Part shown: positions 1 through 4,891 of the stretch, one piece after another
How positions within the stretch are numbered: the first letter of the stretch is position 1
Layout of the letters: each line of letters begins with the position of its first letter
NCBI GenBank assembly: GCA_014376425.1
Contig: JACMRO010000047.1
Coordinates: 1 to 6,409 of the forward strand
Direction of reading: 5' to 3'
Length of the DNA: 6,409 nt
DNA from: Rubritepida sp.
GTDB taxonomy: Bacteria > Pseudomonadota > Alphaproteobacteria > Acetobacterales > Acetobacteraceae
Notes under the pieces: generated by a model
Seen by the model: only the letters and a program-made list of their open reading frames with translations
Told to the model about the DNA's origin: nothing
The model's database searches: none
Position numbers and translations under genes: made by a program

Positions 1-69
1 ACCAACGTGCAGCTGGCGCAGCTGGCCGATAACGGCTCCCCGCTGCGCCTGGTGCGCATCGGCAACTGA
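1..69 (+). CDS. C-terminal end of an unidentified protein (5' partial)
   Basis: Reading from base 1 gives 22 codons ending LVRIGN and a TGA at 67-69. The codons are GC-ending like the genes around, which supports real coding. The visible tail (TNVQLAQLADNGSPLRLV...) is too short to assign a family. It loosely resembles the closing strand of histidine-phosphatase-type proteins, but that is a guess only. The gene ends 3 bases before the stop of the convergent hydrolase, so no separate terminator fits between the two stops. Confidence 0.6.
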   Translation, partial: TNVQLAQLADNGSPLRLVRIGN

Positions 70-72
70 GGG

Positions 73-993
73 TCAGGCCAGGGCGGGCCTGGTCCGGCCC
101 GCCAGCCGCTCGATCGCTTCGGCCACGGCGATCGGTGCGATGTGGTGCACCATGTGCCCGGCATCCTCGACCGGGCGCAGCTCGCTGCGCGGCACGCTCT
201 CATGCAGGCCAACGGACTGGGTTTCGTAATCTACGATCTTGTCCCCGGTACCGGCCAGGATCAGCAGCGGCAATTTGAGTTCGGCCAGCCGCGCCTGGAT
301 GGCGGCGGCACCCTGGATCATCCGCGCGGTGTCCGCCCCGCTGGCCCGCAGGGCAGAGGGGCGTAGCGACATGCCCAGCGGGAAGCGGGCACGGAAGCGG
401 CCGGAGACCGGGCTGGGCTGGAACAACCTGCGATACACCAGCGGCGCCATCAGCCACCCCATCAAGGGCGTTAACGTATAGCGCAGCACGTCGCCCAGGA
501 TTGGCACGGCGGTCAGCGAGAAGGCCGGCACATCCAGCCGCGGCGTGGGCGTGTAGTAGCCCGAAAGCAGCGCCAGCCCCGACACCGCATGCGGGTGGTC
601 CAGCGCCATCCGCAACGCGACCAGGGTGCCCCATGAGTGGCCGACGACCACCGGGCGGTCCACGCCCAGCGCCGCGCATGCCTGCACCATAAGCCGCGCC
701 TGCGCCTCGGGCGACCAGTCGCGCGCGCGGGGCCGGTCGCTGTGGCCGAAGCCCGGACGGTCTATGGCGATGACACGGTGGTTCGCGGCCAGGCGGTCCA
801 GCACGCCGCTGATGGCGAAATCCTCGGACGAGGCGCCGTTGCCGTGCAGAAGCAGGATGGGGCTGCCCTGTCCCTGCTCCAGCAGGTGCAGCCGCACGCC
901 GTCGACGGTGATGAAACGGCCGCGTGGCGGGTGGCGCCGCTCTGCCCGGCCCGCCGCCAGATGGCTGGCCAGCGACAGCGCGGCCAGGCCCAC
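73..993 (-). CDS. alpha/beta hydrolase with N-terminal hydrophobic segment
   Basis: This is a serine hydrolase of the alpha/beta fold; the substrate is not predictable. With the GTG start at 993 it has 306 residues. A hydrophobic helix (VGLAALSLASHLAAG) opens the protein and suggests a membrane anchor or signal peptide. Then follow a first beta hairpin (FITVDGVRLHLLEQG), the oxyanion motif HGNGASSEDF near residue 50, the DRPGFGHSDRP strand-loop, the nucleophile elbow GHSWG (Ser120), a hydrophobic cap region (about 160-190), the probable acid in GTGDKIVD (Asp251) and the catalytic His in DAGHMVH (His280). The triad is therefore complete. The start is doubtful: GTG 993 is the only usual start codon in frame between 1194 and 897, and it has no clear ribosome site. 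An ATG at 1052 with a good AAGGA lies one base out of frame. A start at 1203 would overlap phaA by 77 bases and add an Arg/Pro-rich stretch with no protein-like pattern. It lies on the phaA strand but behind a gap, so membership of that operon is uncertain. Confidence 0.85.
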   Translation of the reverse strand: MGLAALSLASHLAAGRAERRHPPRGRFITVDGVRLHLLEQGQGSPILLLHGNGASSEDFAISGVLDRLAANHRVIAIDRPGFGHSDRPRARDWSPEAQARLMVQACAALGVDRPVVVGHSWGTLVALRMALDHPHAVSGLALLSGYYTPTPRLDVPAFSLTAVPILGDVLRYTLTPLMGWLMAPLVYRRLFQPSPVSGRFRARFPLGMSLRPSALRASGADTARMIQGAAAIQARLAELKLPLLILAGTGDKIVDYETQSVGLHESVPRSELRPVEDAGHMVHHIAPIAVAEAIERLAGRTRPALA

Positions 994-1049
994 GGCCAGT
1001 GTGCCGATCGGCAGGGTTGTGGCGGGGCGGATAGCTGGGCGCCGGCTGC

Positions 1050-1065
1050 CATATCGATAATCCTT
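1050..1065 (-). promoter_or_regulatory. ribosome-binding site plus ATG, out of frame with the hydrolase
   Basis: On the minus strand AAGGA (1065-1061) stands 8 bases before an ATG (1052-1050), the most convincing start signal in the phaA-hydrolase gap. The ATG opens a frame beginning MAAGAQLSAPPQP that runs to a stop near 762 without any recognisable protein pattern. The hydrolase frame is offset by one base. Either the true start is elsewhere, or a base was gained or lost between about 1050 and 1010. Confidence 0.4.
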
Positions 1066-1096
1066 GCGCGGAGGCCTTTTGCTGCGTCCGCGATGG

Positions 1097-1120
1097 AACC
1101 CCCCGGGGGGCGGTGGGGTT
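1097..1120. other. GC-rich inverted repeat between phaA and the hydrolase
   Basis: AACCCC (1097-1102) pairs with GGGGTT (1115-1120). Within it sits a perfect 12-base palindrome of six C and six G (1099-1110). On the minus strand it follows the phaA stop directly. No T-run follows it in that direction, so it does not qualify as a standard intrinsic terminator. It could slow polymerase or protect the 3' end of the phaECA message. The rest of 994-1126 shows nothing else that I can name. Confidence 0.35.
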
Positions 1121-1126
1121 GCCCCT

Positions 1127-2305
1127 CTACCCCATGCGCTCCACGCAGAGCGCCACGCCCATGCCGCCGCCGATGCACAAAGTGGCCAGGCCACGCTTCG
1201 CACCGCGCCGCGCCATCTCGAACAGCAGCGTGTTCAGCACCCGCGCGCCCGAAGCGCCGATGGGGTGGCCCAGCGCGATGGCGCCGCCATTGACGTTCAC
1301 CCGCGCGGTATCCCAACCCAGATCCTTGTTTACCGCGATGGCCTGGGCGGCGAAGGCCTCGTTGGCCTCGATCAGGTCCAGGCTGTCGATGCTCCAGCCC
1401 GCGCGGGCCAGTGCCTTGCGGCTGGCCGGGATCGGCCCGGTGCCCATGATGGAGGGGTCGACGCCCGCCGTCGCCCAGGAGACGATCCGCGCCATCGGCG
1501 TGATGCCGCGCTTTTCGGCTTCCGCCATGCTCATCAACACGGCGACGGCGGCGCCGTCATTGATGCCCGATGCGTTGCCGGCGGTGACCGTGCCGGTCTT
1601 GCTGAAGGCCGGGCGCAGCTTGGCCAGCGTCTCGGCGGTGGTGTCGGGGCGGGGGTATTCGTCGTCGCTGACCACGATGTCGCCCTTCCGGGTCTTCACC
1701 GTCACTGGCGCGATCTCGTCGGCAAAACGACCGGCGCGCATCGCCTCGCCCGCCTTCTGCTGACTGCGGGCGGCGAAGGCGTCCTGGTCCTCGCGGGTGA
1801 TCTGGAACTTCTCGGCCACGTTCTCGGCCGTGGTCCCCATGTGGTAGCCGTGGAAGGCGTCCATCAGGCCATCCTTCAGCATGGTGTCGATCAGCGCCAG
1901 GTCGCCCATCTTCTGCCCGGCGCGCAGCTGCTGGGCGTGCGGCGCCTGGGTCATGCTCTCCATCCCGCCCGCGACCATGATGCGGGCGTCGCCCGACGCG
2001 ATCTGTTGCGCCGCCAGCGCCACGGCGCGAAGGCCCGAGCCGCACAGCTGGTTGATGCCGAAGGCGGTGTGCTCGACCGGGATGCCGGCATTCACGCTGG
2101 CCTGCCGCGCCGGGTTCTGCCCCGCGCCGGCGGCCAGGATCTGGCCCATGATGACCTCGTCAACCTCGGCCCCCGCCACGCCGGCGCGCGCCAGCGCGGC
2201 CTGGATCGCGATGGTGCCCAGCGCATGCGCGGACAGGGTGGCAAAGGCGCCGTTGAAACTGCCCACCGGCGGACGTGCGGCCGATGCAATGACGATGTCG
2301 GACAT
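1127..2305 (-). CDS. phaA: acetyl-CoA acetyltransferase (beta-ketothiolase)
   Basis: Joins two acetyl-CoA into acetoacetyl-CoA, the first step of polyhydroxybutyrate synthesis; a soluble cytoplasmic enzyme, a tetramer in the family. The product is 392 residues, the standard length for biosynthetic thiolases. It matches the Zoogloea-type thiolase nearly end to end from memory. The acylated cysteine is Cys88 in NQLCGSGLRAV. HMGTTAEN is at 155-162, NEAF at 315-318, the catalytic His347 in GHPIGASGAR, and the second catalytic cysteine Cys377 in LCIGGGMG. The start at 2305 (MSDIVIASAARPPVG) fits the family N-terminus and has GGGAG 8 bases ahead. An in-frame ATG at 2335 would add ten residues not expected in the family. 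The usual RT(A/P)VG near residue 12 reads RPPVG, a mild variant. It follows phaC after 42 bases on the same strand, so cotranscription is likely. Confidence 0.96.
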   Translation of the reverse strand: MSDIVIASAARPPVGSFNGAFATLSAHALGTIAIQAALARAGVAGAEVDEVIMGQILAAGAGQNPARQASVNAGIPVEHTAFGINQLCGSGLRAVALAAQQIASGDARIMVAGGMESMTQAPHAQQLRAGQKMGDLALIDTMLKDGLMDAFHGYHMGTTAENVAEKFQITREDQDAFAARSQQKAGEAMRAGRFADEIAPVTVKTRKGDIVVSDDEYPRPDTTAETLAKLRPAFSKTGTVTAGNASGINDGAAVAVLMSMAEAEKRGITPMARIVSWATAGVDPSIMGTGPIPASRKALARAGWSIDSLDLIEANEAFAAQAIAVNKDLGWDTARVNVNGGAIALGHPIGASGARVLNTLLFEMARRGAKRGLATLCIGGGMGVALCVERMG

Positions 2306-2311
2306 GGGGGT

Positions 2312-2318
2312 CTCTCCC
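2312..2318 (-). promoter_or_regulatory. phaA ribosome-binding site
   Basis: GGGAG on the minus strand (2318-2314) with 8 bases to the ATG at 2305. It lies downstream of the alternative ATG at 2335, so it decides for the 392-residue start. Confidence 0.65.
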
Positions 2319-2347
2319 GGGGTGTTATGCGGCAATGTGCCGCGCGG

Positions 2348-3571
2348 TCAGAGCGCGCGCAACCAGTCGGCCAAGGGTCGCCACAGCGCCGCCTCCGCCC
2401 CCGTCCCCGCCACCATGCCGATATGCCCCGCCGCGGCACGGTGCAGCGTGGCGCCGCGCATGGCCGCCAGCGGCATGGCCGAGGCCGGCGGCACGATCCT
2501 GTCGCGCCCCGGCACCGCCACGAAGGCCGGCCCGGCGTAGCCCGTGGCCGTCACCGGCAGCCCGGCCACCCGCCACGCGCCGCGCGCCGGGTCGTTGCGG
2601 CCGTACCAGCCGGCCAGCGCCTCCCGAGCCACCGGGGCGGCCAGCGGCACGCCGTCATTCAGCCAGTCCTCGAGCACGACGAAGCGGCGCGCCCGGGGGC
2701 TGTCCTGGTCAAGCCGGCCAAAGGCGCGGAACTTGCCGGCGATCGCGAAGGGATCGAGTGCAGCGAACAGGCATTGCAGAACGTCGACCGGCAAGGCGCC
2801 CTGGGCTTGCAGCAGCGGCTCGAAGCCAGGCAGGCATGCGGCCAGACTCCGCGCCTGGGCTTCCGCCTCCCCTTGGGCTTCCCCCTGAGCTGCCCCTTGT
2901 GCTGCCCCCTGTGCTTCCCCCAGGCCTCGCCTCTGAGCTTCCCCCGGGCTTTCCCTTTGGGGCTCCCCCTGGGGCTCCCCCTGGGGCTCCCCCTGGGCCT
3001 CCCCCTGGCCTCGCCCCTGGACGGCCGGCCCCGCGGCATGAAAATCCCAGGGTGTCGCCAGCAGGGCCAGCGCCCGCACCCGTTGTGGCCGGCGCTGCGC
3101 TGCGGCCAGCGCCAGCAGCCCGCCCATGCAGTAGCCCGCCAGGACCATGCCGCCGGGCACCGCGTCCATGGCCCGTTCCAGCCGTCCGGCGATGTGGTCG
3201 GTCAGCGTGAAGTGGCGCTCCGCCTCGCCCGGCCAGCCCCAATCCAAAAGCAGAGGACGAAACCCCTGGCCGGCCAGCCAGCGCAGCAGGCTGGCGCCCT
3301 CGTCCAGGTCCAGCACCTGCGCGCGGTTAACCAGGCTGGGCACGAACAGCACCGGCGGGTCGGCCGGGCGCCCGTAATCCAGCAGCCGGGCGCTGCCCTC
3401 GCGCCAGAGCACCGGCGGGTCGGCCAGGGTGCGGCGGTGGGGGTGCCGGCGATAGGCGGCGATGCCGGCGAGAAGGGCACGATCCTGGGCCCAGAGGCGC
3501 TGCAGGAGGGCAGCCTGGAACGCCTCAGGGCTGGCGTTTGCGGCGGCGAGGCCCTGGCGGATTCGCAGCAT
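2348..3571 (-). CDS. phaC: PHA synthase, class III PhaC-like, with internal repeat insertion
   Basis: Polymerises (R)-3-hydroxyacyl-CoA into polyhydroxyalkanoate at the granule surface. The product is 407 residues from ATG 3571. Core motifs in order: LFVPSLVNR (75-83), LLDWGWPGEAERHFTLTDH (107-125), the lipase-like box with cysteine nucleophile GYCMGG (Cys148), LLATPWDF (170-177), LEDWLNDG (300-307), the acid in PGRDRIVPP (Asp357) and the base in AGHIGM (His383). The cysteine box and DWG mark a synthase rather than an ordinary hydrolase. Residues 185-236 are 13 tandem four-residue units of QGE(A/P) type. Without them the length is about 355, with the triad at about 148/305/331, which matches Allochromatium vinosum PhaC (355 residues, Cys149, Asp302, His331, from memory). 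ATG 3571 was chosen because it gives this spacing and a short overlap (47 bases) with the gene before; its ribosome site is weak (AGG 5 bases ahead). A farther ATG at 3643 is possible. Polymerase activity rather than a PhaC-family side role is inferred. Confidence 0.88.
   Translation of the reverse strand: MLRIRQGLAAANASPEAFQAALLQRLWAQDRALLAGIAAYRRHPHRRTLADPPVLWREGSARLLDYGRPADPPVLFVPSLVNRAQVLDLDEGASLLRWLAGQGFRPLLLDWGWPGEAERHFTLTDHIAGRLERAMDAVPGGMVLAGYCMGGLLALAAAQRRPQRVRALALLATPWDFHAAGPAVQGRGQGEAQGEPQGEPQGEPQRESPGEAQRRGLGEAQGAAQGAAQGEAQGEAEAQARSLAACLPGFEPLLQAQGALPVDVLQCLFAALDPFAIAGKFRAFGRLDQDSPRARRFVVLEDWLNDGVPLAAPVAREALAGWYGRNDPARGAWRVAGLPVTATGYAGPAFVAVPGRDRIVPPASAMPLAAMRGATLHRAAAGHIGMVAGTGAEAALWRPLADWLRAL
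2866..3021 (-). repeat. 13-copy 12-base tandem repeat inside phaC
   Basis: Thirteen consecutive 12-base units fill 156 bases. On the plus strand the consensus is close to CTTCCCCCTGGG. Three neighbouring copies (2962-2997) are identical (GCTCCCCCTGGG); the outer ones have drifted. On the coding strand each unit gives four residues, in order QGRG, QGEA, QGEP x3, QRES, PGEA, QRRG, LGEA, QGAA x2, QGEA x2. Glycines in it are almost all GGG, unlike the GGC preferred in the surrounding gene. The 12-base period keeps the reading frame whatever the copy number, and the identical central copies suggest recent slippage or unequal exchange. Confidence 0.95.
3348..3425 (-). repeat. 18-base direct repeat within phaC
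   Basis: The 18 bases at 3348-3365 recur exactly at 3408-3425, 60 bases apart and in the same frame. In the protein they give ADPPVL twice, 20 residues apart (LADPPVLW and PADPPVLF), just before the first core strand of PhaC. A small local duplication is possible; shared use of a Pro-rich strand lead-in is an alternative. Confidence 0.7.
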
Positions 3572-4139
3572 TTCGGCCTGGCCCGCCTTCGAGATCGGCC
3601 AGCCGGCGTTCAAGCTCGGCCAGCCGCGCGGCCAGGGGAACATCCCCGGCGCCGTCCCCAGCGCCGCTGCCGCGCGCATCGCGCTGCCCATCAGGTGCAG
3701 GCCAAGCGGCCGGGGGCCCAGCCGGGGAGGGAATGGCAGCATCAAGCGGGCCTGTCCCACCGGCCGGGGCCTGCACGCCGCCAGACAGGGTGGATCGATG
3801 GCCGGCATCGACCGCGGCCGGGTCTGCCGCCCCAGGGTTGGCGCCCCGATGGGCGGCCTGCATCGCGGTCGCAAAGTCCAGCCACCCCGCCGTCCAGGCC
3901 GGAGGCGCGGTGGGCAGGCCGGGCATAGCCATGGCCCAGGGCCACCCCGGTGGGCCTGCCTGACCAGGCTGTGCCCCACCAAGCCCGGCCGCCTGGGCCC
4001 GCCACCACGCCGCACCCAGCGCCACGGACGCCGCCCAGGCCTCGGCCAGTGCAGGGTCGGCCGCCATCGCGCCGAGCTCGCTCTGCCACAGCGTGATCCA
4101 ATCCTCGGCCAGCTTGTCCAGGTCGGGCGGCGGGGTCAT
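3525..4139 (-). CDS. small PhaE-like protein upstream of phaC (putative synthase partner)
   Basis: 204 residues, no cysteine. Three zones are visible. Residues 1-50 look helical and Trp-rich (DLDKLAEDWITLWQSELG, then ALGAAWWRAQAAG). Residues 51-165 are rich in Ala, Gly and Pro, with scattered Trp, and are probably disordered. Residues 168-186 (LAARLAELERRLADLE) form a short coiled-coil segment, ending in a basic tail (PRRRKRQP). No signal peptide or membrane segment is seen. Its place directly before, and overlapping, a class III-like phaC, plus the helical/coiled-coil build, suggests a PhaE-type subunit that activates or positions the synthase. It is much shorter than A. vinosum PhaE (about 357 residues), and I cannot see a clear PhaE sequence signature. 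A phasin-like granule protein is the main alternative. ATG 4139 is first in the operon; the ribosome site is weak (GGA 4 bases ahead). Coding is well supported, function is not. Confidence 0.72.
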   Translation of the reverse strand: MTPPPDLDKLAEDWITLWQSELGAMAADPALAEAWAASVALGAAWWRAQAAGLGGAQPGQAGPPGWPWAMAMPGLPTAPPAWTAGWLDFATAMQAAHRGANPGAADPAAVDAGHRSTLSGGVQAPAGGTGPLDAAIPSPAGPPAAWPAPDGQRDARGSGAGDGAGDVPLAARLAELERRLADLEGGPGRNAANPPGPRRRKRQP

Positions 4140-4182
4140 CCATTCCAGGCAGTCAGGGGCGATCAGGGTTCCGGGGTCGGCG

Positions 4183-4212
4183 ATAATAGCGCGTCACTGC
4201 GGGGCATGACAC
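4183..4212 (-). promoter_or_regulatory. candidate promoter for the phaE-like/phaC/phaA operon
   Basis: On the minus strand GTGTCA (4212-4207, four of six matches to TTGACA) is followed after 18 bases by TATTAT (4188-4183, five of six matches to TATAAT). It would give a leader of roughly 35-40 bases before the ATG at 4139. It is one of the few AT-rich spots in the region. Found by eye only. Confidence 0.35.
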
Positions 4213-4227
4213 CAGGCCGCCACCCCG

Positions 4228-4252
4228 TGCTAGCATGTGCAGCATAATGCAT
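4228..4252. promoter_or_regulatory. candidate PhaR operator: cluster of TGC/GCA half-sites
   Basis: Within 25 bases TGC and GCA alternate: TGC-TA-GCA-TG-TGC-A-GCA-TAA-TGC-AT. The cluster includes the perfect palindrome TGCTAGCA (4228-4235), the arms GCAT-A-ATGC (4242-4250) and ATGCAT (4247-4252). PhaR proteins of Paracoccus and Rhodobacter are reported to bind TGC/GCA dyads near phaP and phaR. CATAAT (4243-4248), a possible -10 for phaR, lies inside the cluster, so binding here would fit self-repression. No good -35 was found for it. Confidence 0.45.
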
Positions 4253-4265
4253 AAGGAAGGCGGAG
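4253..4265 (+). promoter_or_regulatory. phaR ribosome-binding site
   Basis: A purine-rich AAGGAAGGCGGAG stands just before the ATG at 4268. Two in-frame ATGs farther up (4235 and 4247) lie before this site and have no such signal, so 4268 is preferred. Confidence 0.6.
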
Positions 4266-4267
4266 AC

Positions 4268-4891
4268 ATGGCCGCGGACAGTGTTGACGGCAGGACCATC
4301 ACCGAAGGCCAGACGCCGCCCCCCGCCCAGCCGGTGGTGGTGAAGAAATACGCCAATCGCCGGCTCTACAACACCGAAAGCAGCAGCTACGTCACGCTCG
4401 AGGATCTGGCCGCGATGATCCGCGCCGGCCGCGACTTCGTGGTCTACGACGCCAAGAGCGGTGACGACATCACCCGTTCGGTGCTGACGCAAATCATCGT
4501 CGAGGAAGAGTCCAAGGGCAAGAACCTGCTGCCCGAGAGCTTCCTGCGGCAGATGATCGGGATGTACGGCAACAAGATGGGGCAGCTCGTGCCCGGCTAT
4601 CTCGAATTCGCGATGACCGGCTTCGCCAAGCAGCACGAGCAGTGGCGGCGCGGGATGGAGACCGCGGTCGGCGGCTTCAAGCCATTCGAGATGCCCTTCG
4701 ACCTGACCGAGCTGGGGCAGCGCAACATGGCAATGATGGAGCGTGCGATGAGCCTGTTCACCCCCTTCCAGGGCAACAAGACCAACGAAGTTGACACGCT
4801 GCGGGCCGAGAACGAGACCTTGAAGGCCGAACTGGCGAAGCTGCGCGGCGGCTGGGAGGTCGCTGCCATGCACGGGATTAGTCCCGCATGA
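4268..4891 (+). CDS. phaR: polyhydroxyalkanoate synthesis regulator PhaR (AniA type)
   Basis: A DNA-binding regulator that, in the family, represses phasin and PHA genes and is released by binding to PHA granules; not to be confused with the Bacillus synthase subunit of the same name. The product is 207 residues. The PHA accumulation regulator DNA-binding domain covers about 24-90 (VVKKYANRRLYNTESSSYVT, then a DITRSVLTQIIVEEE stretch). The following PHB accumulation region (about 90-126) includes FLRQMIGMYGNKMG and LEFAMTGFAKQHEQW. A Met/Phe-rich stretch (140-168) may contact polymer. A C-terminal coiled coil (175-194, VDTLRAENETLKAELAKL) probably serves oligomerisation. It is divergent from the phaE-like/phaC/phaA operon and shares the 128-base region with it, the usual arrangement for a local regulator. 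Its TGA overlaps the mutL start. Confidence 0.95.
   Translation: MAADSVDGRTITEGQTPPPAQPVVVKKYANRRLYNTESSSYVTLEDLAAMIRAGRDFVVYDAKSGDDITRSVLTQIIVEEESKGKNLLPESFLRQMIGMYGNKMGQLVPGYLEFAMTGFAKQHEQWRRGMETAVGGFKPFEMPFDLTELGQRNMAMMERAMSLFTPFQGNKTNEVDTLRAENETLKAELAKLRGGWEVAAMHGISPA
4873..4886 (+). promoter_or_regulatory. hairpin over the mutL start region
   Basis: CGGGA (4873-4877) and TCCCG (4882-4886) form a five-pair stem with a TTAG loop, one base before the mutL ATG. The left arm holds GGGA, the only Shine-Dalgarno-like bases at a useful distance (10 bases). The hairpin would close that site until the ribosome finishing phaR opens it. The structure is visible; the coupling role is inferred. Confidence 0.45.

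Noticed and set aside
73..993. The hydrolase as a PHA depolymerase
   Set aside because: It has an ordinary GHSWG serine elbow and a hydrophobic N-terminus with no substrate-binding domain or depolymerase signature; proximity to phaA alone is not enough.
762..1052. A separate small gene from ATG 1052 on the minus strand
   Set aside because: Despite the good ribosome site the product has no protein-like pattern and lies over the well-supported hydrolase in another frame.
1097..1120. Intrinsic terminator after phaA
   Set aside because: The stem is present but no T-run follows on the minus strand; kept only as an inverted repeat.
2866..3021. The 12-base repeats as a CRISPR-like array
   Set aside because: Units are contiguous without spacers, are too short, and stay in frame inside phaC.
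1064..3928. A 954-codon open frame on the plus strand
   Set aside because: It lies opposite phaA, phaC and the phaE-like gene, all with clear family motifs or proper operon layout. High GC removes stops from the opposite frame, and the translation is Arg/Ala/Gly-rich with no recognisable domain.
4235..4267. An earlier phaR start at ATG 4235 or 4247
   Set aside because: Both lie before the purine-rich ribosome site and would run through the candidate operator.
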